From NCBI RefSeq assembly GCF_014838745.1, contig NZ_JABUXR010000015.1, positions 1 to 40,248 of the forward strand: DNA of 40,248 nt. Reading direction: 5' to 3'. The stretch's first letter is position 1. The number at the start of each line of letters is the position of its first letter. The stretch comes from Limosilactobacillus urinaemulieris (lineage in GTDB: Bacteria; Bacillota; Bacilli; Lactobacillales; Lactobacillaceae). A program made the translations under genes and the position numbers. Shown here in pieces: positions 16,754 through 24,971 of this stretch. The notes beneath the pieces were generated by a model. That model had not been told where the DNA came from and searched no databases. It was given only the letters and a program-made list of their open reading frames with translations.

Positions 16754-18106
16754 ATGAATTCATCGACTGACACAGGAACTGTCCTGCGTGCAAAAGACAT
16801 TTTACGAAAGCCCTTTACTGCCAAGTTTTTACAATTCGTAATCCCCGGAATTTTAGTAGGAGTTATTACGGGACTGGTTGTTGGTACCTTTCGTTGGATT
16901 ATTGATCAAACGCTAATCCTTTTAACAATTGTGTATCCTTATTTAGGTAGCCATCCACTGATGATTATTCCATATATTTTGGGAACATTAATTGTTGTTT
17001 GGCTCATCGCAAAGGTAATTCGTCCTGAACTATTCGATATTGTTGGTTCTGGTGTTCCCCAGATTGAAGCAATTCTAATTGGTAAGCATCAAATGAATTG
17101 GTGGAGCGTCCTCTGGCGGAAGTTTGTCAGCGGTCTTTTAACCATCTGTCCGGGGCTCTTTCTTGGTCGGGAAGGTCCTTGTATCCAAATTGGCGCCTGT
17201 ATTGGACAAGGATTTGCGGAAGATGTATACCACTATCGGAATACTGAAGAGCACGATCTGTTAATCAAATGCGGGATCGCTGCTGGATTATCAGCTGCCT
17301 TTAGTGCCCCCATCGCCGGAACTGTTTTCCTGCTTGAAGAGGTCACTCGTCATTTTAATTTTAAGGTAATTGCGGGCGCACTAGCCGCTGCTATTTCCGC
17401 TGATCTAATGACAATCTTCTTTTTTGGAACAAAGCCATGTCTGGCTATGCCAATTTCAATGCGCTTACCACTCTCGTCATACCCATGGCTAATCCTAGTT
17501 GGTATTGTTATTGGTGCTGGTGGCTACCTTTTTCAATACGGAATACTTAATCTCGGTTGGTGGTACCGCAAGTTTACCATTCTTCCTAATTATTACCACA
17601 GCATTCTTCCCTTACTTCTCGTGATCCCTGTTGGGCTATGGAATTGCCATATTCTTGGTGGAAGCCATAATTTCATTATGTATATTACACAAATGTCATT
17701 AAAGGCTAACTGGCTACTAGTTTTGGGGATGCTCATCCTCTTTTTCGTCCTGCGGTATACGGGAACAATGATTGCCGCTGGTGCTACTGTTCCTGGTGGT
17801 ATCTTTATGCCAATCTTCGTTCTTGGTAGTCTTCTTGGCGCAATCGCCGGAATTATCTTGATTCACTTCAACATTATCCCAGCAAGCTGTTATCTAAACT
17901 TGATTGCAATGGGAATGGCTGCTTATTTTGGTGTCACTGAAGGAACCCCCATTTCCGCGATTCTTCTCGTCACCGAAATGGTTGGTTCAGTTAACCAGAT
18001 CCTCCCAATGACTATCCTCACCTTTATTGCTTACTTTACCAGCATGACCCTCGGTGCAAAGAACTCCATTTATGAAGCATTAAGAATGGAAATGCTAGCA
18101 AAGTAG
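16754..18106 (+). CDS. ClC-family chloride channel / H+ antiporter
   Basis: Membrane protein exchanging chloride (or fluoride) for protons, often linked to acid resistance. The three selectivity-filter motifs are present: GSGVPQIE (about residue 98), GREGPCIQIGA (about 139, with the gating Glu) and PGGIFMP (about 343). GTPISAILLVTEM follows near residue 398. The length of 450 and about 12 to 16 hydrophobic segments fit the family; there are no CBS domains. GTGAGG lies a few bases before ATG. Its TAG stop is the start of the longest composite repeat in the window. Confidence 0.95.
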   Translation: MNSSTDTGTVLRAKDILRKPFTAKFLQFVIPGILVGVITGLVVGTFRWIIDQTLILLTIVYPYLGSHPLMIIPYILGTLIVVWLIAKVIRPELFDIVGSGVPQIEAILIGKHQMNWWSVLWRKFVSGLLTICPGLFLGREGPCIQIGACIGQGFAEDVYHYRNTEEHDLLIKCGIAAGLSAAFSAPIAGTVFLLEEVTRHFNFKVIAGALAAAISADLMTIFFFGTKPCLAMPISMRLPLSSYPWLILVGIVIGAGGYLFQYGILNLGWWYRKFTILPNYYHSILPLLLVIPVGLWNCHILGGSHNFIMYITQMSLKANWLLVLGMLILFFVLRYTGTMIAAGATVPGGIFMPIFVLGSLLGAIAGIILIHFNIIPASCYLNLIAMGMAAYFGVTEGTPISAILLVTEMVGSVNQILPMTILTFIAYFTSMTLGAKNSIYEALRMEMLAK

Positions 18107-18560
18107 AGTGCGAGCCAGCAGAGGACTTGCGGAAAGCTAACAATTTCTCCCGACTGGATGCTGAAAGCATCTGGGAGGGAGGTTGTTAGCTCTAGCAAGG
18201 CCCTGGCGAGCAGATCTCGACTTAGTTGCCTAGAAATTAGCTCGAGGAAGGTTAGGGCGAACACGTTTAAAAGAGTGTGAGCAGGGACGAATTAGCAACT
18301 GAGCACTAGAAAATCCCGGACGATGATTGACTTGCAATCAAGTCCGGGATAGCTAGGCGGAAGTTGCGGTCCCTGCGAACACGTTTCGACTCAGTTGCCT
18401 AGAACGTTAGCTTGAGCAGGTACAGAAGGTCCGTAAGACAACAATTTCTCCCGACTGGATGCCGAAAGCATTTTGGAGGGAGGTTGTTGTCTATAGGGAC
18501 TTCCCTGCGAACACGTTTAAACCAGAGTGCGAGCCAGTACAGAAGGTCCGTAAGACAACC
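18104..18560 (+). repeat. Composite hairpin repeat, copy 3 (after clc), multi-module
   Basis: Starts with TAGAGTGCGAGCC, the TAG being the clc stop. Modules in order: short hairpin (AGCTAACAA 18135-18143 with TTGTTAGCT 18183-18191); long hairpin (GCAGGGAC 18281-18288 with GTCCCTGC 18369-18376, apical TGATTG/CAATCA); second short hairpin (AGACAACAA 18436-18444 with TTGTTGTCT 18484-18492); then a truncated module start at 18524-18560. Each full module ends with GCGAnC followed by GACT and GTTGCCTAGAA or a related string. This is the only copy on the plus strand, matching its upstream gene. Confidence 0.9.
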
Positions 18561-18562
18561 CC

Positions 18563-18602
18563 AAACAGACTAAGACTAATTTCACGTCGGAGCCTGTTTT
18601 TT
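18563..18602 (+). terminator. Possible terminator of the clc transcript
   Basis: AAACAG and CTGTTT flank a weakly paired segment that is followed by seven T. Pairing is poor, so the call is tentative. Confidence 0.3.
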
Positions 18603-19720
18603 TATTCTCCTAATGCCTGCTTGATATCATTAATCAAGTCTTGAGGATTTTCTAAACCAACAGATAATCGTAATAGGCGTGGTGTGATCCCTAATCGTTG
18701 TCGTTGTGCAAGCTCCACATCAGCATGAGTTTGATAATACGGAATTGTAATCAAGCTTTCAATTCCCCCAAGACTTTCCGCAAAGGTAATCAGTTTAACG
18801 TTATCTAAAAGCCTAGTAACATCCTCTTCAGTTTTAAGGTAAAAACTAATCATTCCACCCTTCCCGGGATATAATACCTTCTCGACTCTCGGATCCTGTT
18901 CAAGATATTTAACCATCGCTTGAGCATTCTTAGTATGTTGTCTTACCCGAACATCTAATGTTTTTAAGCTCCGTAATAACAGCCATGAATCAAAGGAATC
19001 CAACGTATCACCAGTCGTAATGTAATACTCAAAATATTGTTCAGCGAGTTTTTGATTCTTACAAACTAAAATGCCCCCAAGCAGATCATTGTGTCCCGAT
19101 AAATATTTTGTTGCGGAATGAACAACAACATCTGCTCCTAGTTCAAGTGGCCGTTGATAAACTGGGGTATAGAACGTATTATCCACAATCACTAAAATTT
19201 GAGAATTCTTTTTATGAACTGCAGTAGCAATTTTTGCAATATCTAATTCTTTCATTGTTGGATTTGAAGGTGTTTCTAGCCAAATTACTTTAGTTTGCGG
19301 AGTAATTTTAGCTAGCAGATCCACAAGTCTTTTACCATTCCACTGATCAAAGTTGATTCCGACATGCGAATGGAGGTAACGAAAATACCGAAAATCACCA
19401 CCATACAAATCATCAAGGGAAATCAAATGATCGCCGGTTTTTAGGATACTTAACGCTAACTGAATTGCGGCCATTCCAGAGCTTAGAGCAAATCCTCGCT
19501 GACCGGCTTCAAGGTTCGCCATTGTTTGTTCAAGTGCTCTTCGGTTAGGAGTTGCTATTCGGGAATATGTATATCCCTTATTAGGGTCAAATTTTTTTGC
19601 TTCTTCAAGCGAATCATGGCGGTAATTTGAAGAGAAATATAACGGTAAAGCAACCGCCTTATTAGGATCAACGTGATTTCCTGCCTGAGCAGCAATGGTT
19701 TCAACTGAATATTTACCCAT
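18602..19720 (-). CDS. PLP-dependent Cys/Met-metabolism enzyme (cystathionine synthase/lyase type)
   Basis: Fold-type I PLP enzyme of sulfur amino-acid metabolism, interconverting cystathionine, homocysteine, cysteine or their acyl precursors. The PLP lysine lies in HSATKYLSGHNDLLGG (about residue 195); SSGMAAIQLALS near residue 75 and ETPSNPTMK near 150 are family motifs. I choose ATG 19720 (MGKYSVETIAAQ) with AGAGGA nine bases upstream, giving 372 residues. It lies 13 bases after its paralogue (19734), so the two form an operon under a Met T-box. The STAYRH-like NYRHDS start resembles Bacillus MetI more than MetC, but exact reaction is not certain. Confidence 0.88.
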   Translation of the reverse strand: MGKYSVETIAAQAGNHVDPNKAVALPLYFSSNYRHDSLEEAKKFDPNKGYTYSRIATPNRRALEQTMANLEAGQRGFALSSGMAAIQLALSILKTGDHLISLDDLYGGDFRYFRYLHSHVGINFDQWNGKRLVDLLAKITPQTKVIWLETPSNPTMKELDIAKIATAVHKKNSQILVIVDNTFYTPVYQRPLELGADVVVHSATKYLSGHNDLLGGILVCKNQKLAEQYFEYYITTGDTLDSFDSWLLLRSLKTLDVRVRQHTKNAQAMVKYLEQDPRVEKVLYPGKGGMISFYLKTEEDVTRLLDNVKLITFAESLGGIESLITIPYYQTHADVELAQRQRLGITPRLLRLSVGLENPQDLINDIKQALGE

Positions 19721-19733
19721 AATTGTTAGTCCT

Positions 19734-20883
19734 CTACTTTCTTGACTTTGCGATTGCTTGCTGGATATCAGCGATTTGATCATGAACGTCTTCAATTCCA
19801 ACTGACAGCCGAATTAATCCAGGCTTGATTCCAGCGGCTAACTGCTCCTCTGCGCTTAATTCTGCATGGCTCATTTTGCTTGGTAATTCAACCAGGCTTT
19901 CCACGGCTCCTAAACTAACAGCCAGTTTGAATAAGTGAAGATTATTGACAAACTTAACCGGATCTACCTTTTCTGTTAATTCAAACGAGAACACACCACC
20001 CGCTCCCTTAGCTTCTTGGTGAAGCTCCTGGTATCCTGATTGCCCCTCGATACCAGGATAATAGATCTTTTCAACCGCGCTTAATCCTCGCAAATAGTTG
20101 ATCAGTTCCTTAACATTGGCAATTTGTCGATCCAACCGTAAACTTAGGGTTTTAATCCCCCTTACTAATTCATTACTATCCTCAGGTGACAAAATACTAC
20201 CAAGAGCGTTTTGAATAAAGTAAACCCGCTCGGCTAATTCACGATTCTTAACAATCACTGCACCAGCCGAAACATCAGAATGTCCCGATAGATACTTTGT
20301 TGCACTATGGATCACAATGTCAGCTCCCAGAGTTAACGGCCGTAGTAAGTATGGACTTAAGAATGTGTTATCAACGATCGTTAATAAATGGTGTTGTCGA
20401 GCTAACTCTGCAACTTTTCGCACTGCTGTCACTTGTAATAGCGGGTTGGTCACCGGTTCAAAATAAATTGCTTTGGTATTAGGTTGAACTGCCTGCTTAA
20501 CCTCTGCTAAGTTCCGTGTATCAACTGCCGTTATCTCTAATCCCCAACGATTAAAGAACTGGTAAAGCAGACGAAAAGTTCCGCCATAAATTTGCTTACC
20601 AACAATTATGTGGTCGCCCCGTTCAAATATAGCTAATGCGGCATGAATTGCGGCCATTCCTGACGAAAACGCGAAGCCAGCGGTTCCCTCTTCAAGCGCC
20701 GCTAATTGTTCTTCCAAAGCACGCCGGGTCGGATTGCCGGAACGTGAATAATCATCCTTTACCGGTGCACCAATTTTGGGATATTCAAAAGTAGTCGCTT
20801 TATAAATAGGAGTGGTAACCGCTCCAGTATTATTTATCATGTTGTACTGGTGTATGAACCAGTTTAGTATCAAATCCCGTCAT
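19734..20883 (-). CDS. PLP-dependent cystathionine lyase-type enzyme with an N-terminal frameshift
   Basis: Second enzyme of the Cys/Met family, resembling cystathionine beta- or gamma-lyase (KIGAPVKDDYSRSGNPTRRA, SSGMAAIHAAL, PLP lysine in HSATKYLSGHSDVSAG). The natural start is ATG 20883 after a GGAAGAGA ribosome site. It encodes MTGFDTKLVHTPVQHDK, which matches the conserved N-terminus of the family, but then meets TAA at 20830-20832. The remaining frame continues at NTGAVTTPIYKATTFEYP. One extra base in the AT-rich ATAAATAAT explains this. A shorter product could start at the internal ATG 20838 but no ribosome site supports it. Activity is therefore doubtful unless the indel is a sequencing error. 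Confidence 0.8.
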
Positions 20884-20904
20884 TGCTCTCTTCCTTTCGT
20901 TATA

Positions 20905-21165
20905 ACCAAAAAACGCCCCTAAGTAGTATTTAAACTACCTAGGGACGTCAACAACGTGGTACCACCCAAATTCACTGAATTAATCAGCCTCAACAGCACT
21001 CAATTAGAATGCCAGGGATGGTAACGGATCCTTCCGGAAAGCTAGCCATCACTGACCGACTTCCAATTACTCCGAGCTCATCTTCAGAATAATTACTCTC
21101 CCGCCTTTTCACCATCAGCGGTCACTTGCTGAGAGTGCCTATTCCTACTCTTCTCATCAACGTAT
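20905..21165 (-). promoter_or_regulatory. T-box leader (Met specifier) of the Cys/Met operon
   Basis: The minus strand shows a T-box core GGGTGGTACCACG (about 20957-20969) and a terminator with arms beginning GTCCCTAGGTAGT and ending ACTACTTAGGGGC, then T6. In stem I, GAAG-ATG-AGC (about 21084-21093) offers ATG as specifier. This matches the GAA-N-specifier spacing of the trpS leader. Methionine starvation should therefore induce the operon. Confidence 0.9.
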
Positions 21166-21200
21166 TATTATAAAATCATTAGAAAAATTAAATTATGGTT

Positions 21201-21229
21201 AGTATAAAGGGCAAGTGTTAGGTTGTCAA
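21201..21229 (-). promoter_or_regulatory. Promoter of the Met T-box operon
   Basis: TTGACA (21224-21229 complement) and TATACT (21201-21206 complement), spaced by 17 bases, stand about 35 bases before stem I of the T-box. Confidence 0.85.
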
Positions 21230-21243
21230 GAGGTAAATTATTA

Positions 21244-21316
21244 AGCCGTCTGGCGGAGTTGAACCGCCGCGTCACCCTTACCATGGATGTGCTCTACCTA
21301 TCTGAGCTAAGACGGC
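21244..21316 (-). tRNA. tRNA-Thr (anticodon GGT)
   Basis: Seven-base acceptor arms GCCGTCT (21310-21316 complement) and AGACGGC (21245-21251 complement) pair fully. The D arm GCTC/GAGC, anticodon stem CATCC/GGGTG with loop ATGGTAA, and T arm GGCGG-TTCAACT-CCGCC are all present. The anticodon is GGT, reading ACC and ACT. No CCA is encoded. Confidence 0.97.
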
Positions 21317-21357
21317 GATTAAAGTATAACCGAAATTGTTGATAACTTGCAAGCAGG

Positions 21358-22740
21358 CTAATCTTTAACACTGCGATAGTAACTCAGCCAAACAATAATA
21401 CTGAAAATTGTCAGAACAATGAATGCGTGTTGAGTCCCAATTGCGGTTGATAATGTCCGATTAACTTTGAGCTGTGCTTGACTACTTGCAACGATCATCG
21501 CGGCAATTGATGTTCCCATTGCACCAGCGAATTGTTGGAGGGTATTTAAGATTGCGTTTCCTTGTGCCGCTTCTGAGGGGCCAATACTTCTAAGTGCGCT
21601 TGTCATCACGCTCCCCATACACATCCCCATTCCTGCCATATAAAAGCAGTAAACTACTGCAATTATAACGTTACTCATCCGTTTGCTAATTACTGAAAAG
21701 ACGAGAAGGGAAAGGAAACAAAGCGTCATTCCAAATAAAATTGGGCGACGAGCACCAAACCGATCAAGTATTTTTCCACCAAGCGGCGCGAAGACTGCTC
21801 CAGCAACCCCTGCCGGTAAAACAACCAAGCCGGCAATTGTTGAAGTATCACCGTTAACTAACTGAATATAATTTGGTAAAAGGAAGGCAAAGCCAAGCGA
21901 CATAATCTGAGTAAGAAAGAAGCCAAGAACATGACCAGTAAACCGGTGATTCTTAAATAGGCGCAGATCTAACGTTGGTGTTGCGATTGTAAGCGAGCGC
22001 CACGTTAGACCAACCATTCCAATAATTCCAAGGCAGAAAGCCCCCAGAACATTAATACTCATAAATGGGATACTTCCTCCATTACTAAAGCCGTCAACCA
22101 ATCCGCTAAACATAAACACGATCATCAGAAGGCTAAAGGAATCGACCCGTTGTTTTCTAATCACAGACTTCTGCTGAATTCCCCACCGGCCTAGAACAAA
22201 CGAAACAACCATCATTGGGAGGAGAATGTAAAAGATCCACCGCCAATTCAGCTTGCTAGCAACGATTCCACCAAATGTCGGCCCTACTGCTGGGGCAATT
22301 CCAGTGATTAAATTACCAATTCCCATCATAAAGCCAACCTTACTTTGGGGAACCTGTTCCATGATGATGTTAAACATCAGCGGCAGGGCAATTCCAGTTC
22401 CGACACCTTGAATTGCTCGACCTAATAACAACAGGGTAAAGCTTGATGCAAGGGCATCCACTAATAAACCGCTAAAGAAAAATAAGTTTGCTACGGTAAA
22501 AAGAGTTCGTGTTTTATACGAGCTTTTTAGAACTGCCGAAAGCGGAACAATAACCGCAACAACCAACAGGTAAATTGAGGTTATCCACTGCACCATGTTC
22601 GTCGTTAGGTTAAACTCACTCATCAGAATCGGAAAAGTAACGTTCATCGCGGTCTCAACGATCACCCCACAAAATGACATTAACCCTGTTGCAACAACGG
22701 CAGCAACAACCCGAGGCGGAATTTGGTCATTTTGAGTCAT
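21358..22740 (-). CDS. MFS multidrug transporter, DHA2 (EmrB/QacA) type
   Basis: Proton-driven exporter with about 14 hydrophobic segments in 460 residues. Family features include the motif C-like segment GRAIQGVGTGIALPLMF near residue 105, GIGNLITGIAPAVGPTFGG near residue 140, and RPILFG after DRFGARR near residue 330. I choose ATG 22740 (MTQNDQIPPR) since GGAGG lies nine bases before it. It overlaps the end of the MarR gene by 14 bases, so the two are translationally coupled. The MarR repressor therefore probably controls this exporter. Substrates cannot be told. Confidence 0.9.
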   Translation of the reverse strand: MTQNDQIPPRVVAAVVATGLMSFCGVIVETAMNVTFPILMSEFNLTTNMVQWITSIYLLVVAVIVPLSAVLKSSYKTRTLFTVANLFFFSGLLVDALASSFTLLLLGRAIQGVGTGIALPLMFNIIMEQVPQSKVGFMMGIGNLITGIAPAVGPTFGGIVASKLNWRWIFYILLPMMVVSFVLGRWGIQQKSVIRKQRVDSFSLLMIVFMFSGLVDGFSNGGSIPFMSINVLGAFCLGIIGMVGLTWRSLTIATPTLDLRLFKNHRFTGHVLGFFLTQIMSLGFAFLLPNYIQLVNGDTSTIAGLVVLPAGVAGAVFAPLGGKILDRFGARRPILFGMTLCFLSLLVFSVISKRMSNVIIAVVYCFYMAGMGMCMGSVMTSALRSIGPSEAAQGNAILNTLQQFAGAMGTSIAAMIVASSQAQLKVNRTLSTAIGTQHAFIVLTIFSIIVWLSYYRSVKD

Positions 22741-23158
22741 TTTCTTCATCCTCCCCAATCATGAATTTCAGAATTCCCTTGAATTGACGAAGTTCTTCAG
22801 CAGTAAAGTTGGCTCTTAATCGTTCCTCAGATGCTAAAATATACTCCCTAACTTTAGGTGCTAATTCTCCTCCTCTTACCGTCAACGTAATCACCTTTTG
22901 CCGTCGGTCAGTTACTGACTGGCGTTGTTCAATCAAACCTTTTTTCACTAATCGCTGAATAATTACTGTTGTCGTTGACCGTTTAATATTAAATTCCTGT
23001 TCGATCATCTGTTGGTTACACTCCTGGCTTCCACAATTAGCCATAAAATCGATTACAGACATCTGTGTTCCGGTCAGGTCATACTGCTGAGCAAACCGGT
23101 TAAATTCTTGATTCAGGCTATTCGTTGCCATTTTTAACAATCGACCAATTAATTCCAT
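22727..23158 (-). CDS. MarR-family regulator
   Basis: Winged-helix repressor of 143 residues, the usual MarR length. The recognition helix region FNIKRSTTTVIIQRLVKKGLI (about residues 70-90, here split by no gap) and wing QRQSVTDRRQKVITLT are recognisable. ATG 23158 has GGGAGG seven bases upstream. It heads an operon with the overlapping DHA2 exporter. A palindromic operator candidate lies directly at its promoter (23160-23217), so autoregulation is likely. Confidence 0.92.
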   Translation of the reverse strand: MELIGRLLKMATNSLNQEFNRFAQQYDLTGTQMSVIDFMANCGSQECNQQMIEQEFNIKRSTTTVIIQRLVKKGLIEQRQSVTDRRQKVITLTVRGGELAPKVREYILASEERLRANFTAEELRQFKGILKFMIGEDEENDSK

Positions 23159-23159
23159 C

Positions 23160-23217
23160 AAAAAACCTCCCGTAACAATTCGTTAGCTAGCTAACAAAAT
23201 ATTATAGGAGGTTTTTT
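23160..23217. promoter_or_regulatory. marR promoter with concentric 58-bp palindrome (operator)
   Basis: GTTAGCTAGCTAAC (23182-23195) is a perfect palindrome just downstream of a minus-strand TATAAT (23201-23206 complement). Outer arms AAAAAACCTCC (23160-23170) and GGAGGTTTTTT (23207-23217) share exactly the same centre (23188.5). The left arm includes the marR ribosome site. It is a strong candidate for the MarR binding site. Confidence 0.7.
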
Positions 23218-23243
23218 CGATTATTAAAGTAACAATTTAAAAA

Positions 23244-24590
23244 CTACCAGCCTAATTCTTCAGCATTATCTGGAAGACTTAACTTTCCAGCAGCCTCTTC
23301 CGCAAATGCCTGATCAAGCATTGCAAAGGCTTGATCTAGTTCTTCTTCGGTAATTACTAGCGGTGGCTGGAAGCGTAGGATATTTCCCCGAAGACTGATG
23401 ATAATTGCACCAAGTTCAAATACCCGGTACATAATCCGCGTGGTTGCAGCGGTGTCACCTTTACCAGTTTGCGGGTTAACAATATTAATCCCACCATCTA
23501 GGCCGTACATTCGAACATCACCGATAAAGTTATATTTCTTTTGTTCATCTTCAAAGAACCGCTTAGCCTTTTCGCCTAGTTTAGTTGAACGTTCAAGAAG
23601 ATGTTCATCCTGAATTACATCTAAAGTAGCATTAGCGGCTGCAGTTGTTACTGGATTACCAGCAGTTGTATAAACATTAGCAGGTGCGCCAAGAGATTCC
23701 ATAATCTCCTTTCGCCCAACAACAGCACTTAATGGCATTCCTGAAGCTAACGATTTACCAACCGACATCAGATCAGGTTCAATTCCAAAATGTTGGATTG
23801 ACCACCATTTCCCGGTACGTCCCATTCCTTGATTAACTTCATCAACAGCAAAGAGAATCCCGTTTTTCTTGGCAAATTGATAGATCTTTTTCATAAATTC
23901 TGGTGGTGTCTTTACGATTCCACCATCCCCTTGAATAGGTTCGATTAAAATGGCAGCCACTTCATCAACTGGTAGGTAGGTTTCAAATGGCAACTTAAAC
24001 ATCTTGAAATAACGATCAACAAACTGCTCCTCTGATTCATCAGGAAGCTTATCCCATGGATCAGGAAATGGTACTTTTACGACACCAGGCAGCAATGGCC
24101 CCATCTTTCGTGCCATATTTAGGGAAACGCTAGACAACGTCATCGAACCATATGTAGATCCGTGATATGCCCCAGTAAAGGAAACAATGTACTGCCGACC
24201 AGTATAAGCACGGGCAAACTTAATAATTGCATCGTTTGCATCTGATCCGGAATTTCCCCAAACTACCTCAGTTGGTCCTGTCATCGGCGCTAATTCTGCT
24301 AAGCGAGGTGCTAAGCGGGCTGCTTGACTATTTGCAAAATAAGCCGGTGTATACTGAATAATTTTGGCTGCTTGATCTTGAATTGCCTTAACAATTTTTG
24401 GGTGACAATGCCCGGTATTTGTAGAGCTAGCACTTGCTAAAAGATCAATGTACTGGTTACCATCAACATCAGTCAAAATAGCTCCCCGCCCACTGTTAAT
24501 TACGATATCGTAATACTTAACTCGTGCTGCGGTGGCAAATGCTTCATTTCCTTTTGCTAAAATTTTACGGTTATTTTCCATTGAACCCAT
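23244..24590 (-). CDS. Isoleucine 2-epimerase (aminotransferase class III fold)
   Basis: PLP enzyme of the GABA-aminotransferase fold. Its sequence closely resembles, from memory, the Lactobacillus buchneri branched-chain amino-acid racemase that interconverts L-isoleucine and D-allo-isoleucine. Shared stretches are IDLLASASSTNTGH, NSGSDANDAIIKFARAYTGR, IEPIQGDGGI, FAVDEVNQGMGRTGK and the PLP lysine in SVGKSLASGMPLSAV. The C-terminus LRFQPPLVI also agrees. Length 448 is right. I choose ATG 24590 with GGGAGGG seven bases upstream. An APC amino-acid permease precedes it on the same strand across repeat copy 4, which could supply substrate or export D-amino acids. A conventional 4-aminobutyrate transaminase is the alternative. 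Confidence 0.85.
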   Translation of the reverse strand: MGSMENNRKILAKGNEAFATAARVKYYDIVINSGRGAILTDVDGNQYIDLLASASSTNTGHCHPKIVKAIQDQAAKIIQYTPAYFANSQAARLAPRLAELAPMTGPTEVVWGNSGSDANDAIIKFARAYTGRQYIVSFTGAYHGSTYGSMTLSSVSLNMARKMGPLLPGVVKVPFPDPWDKLPDESEEQFVDRYFKMFKLPFETYLPVDEVAAILIEPIQGDGGIVKTPPEFMKKIYQFAKKNGILFAVDEVNQGMGRTGKWWSIQHFGIEPDLMSVGKSLASGMPLSAVVGRKEIMESLGAPANVYTTAGNPVTTAAANATLDVIQDEHLLERSTKLGEKAKRFFEDEQKKYNFIGDVRMYGLDGGINIVNPQTGKGDTAATTRIMYRVFELGAIIISLRGNILRFQPPLVITEEELDQAFAMLDQAFAEEAAGKLSLPDNAEELGW

Positions 24591-24692
24591 TAGCAATCCC
24601 TCCCTACTTATGTCTTTTCGTTGTTAGTAATGATTAATATGTGGAAACACGTTTAACTTTTCTTGGATAAAGGTTCTAAGCAGCCTTGCTAA

Positions 24693-24971
24693 AACGTGCT
24701 TGCCGTGATGCCCTAGGCAGCATTGTCAAGAACTGCTCACCAGGGACTTGCTAGAGTTAGCGACCTCCTTCCTAGGCGCAAAACGCCTTCGTCAGGAGAA
24801 ATCGCTAACCTTCCGCAAGTCCTTCTGCTGGCTCGCACTCTACTAAACGTGCTCAACCTAAACTCCCTCAAGATAACGACCTCTTTCCTAGGCGCTAATC
24901 GCCTTCGTCGAGAGAAATCGTTATCATCCGGGAGCTTTTCACGGCTTCACACTCTCACGGCTCGCACTCTA
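24693..24971 (-). repeat. Composite hairpin repeat, copy 4 (after the APC permease)
   Basis: On the minus strand begins TAGAGTGCGAGCC, the TAG being the permease stop. It contains two short-type hairpins and no long type. The first has arms GATAACGA/TCGTTATC (24918-24925 and 24872-24879). The second has GTTAGCGA/TCGCTAAC (24802-24809 and 24756-24763). Both have the AGGCG/CGCCT apical stem. A second TAGAGTGCGAGCC lies at the junction near 24842. The element separates the permease from the epimerase gene. Confidence 0.88.

Noticed and set aside
18104-18602. CRISPR array
   Set aside because: Repeats are not evenly spaced, spacers are not unique, and no cas genes lie nearby; the repeats are hairpin modules.
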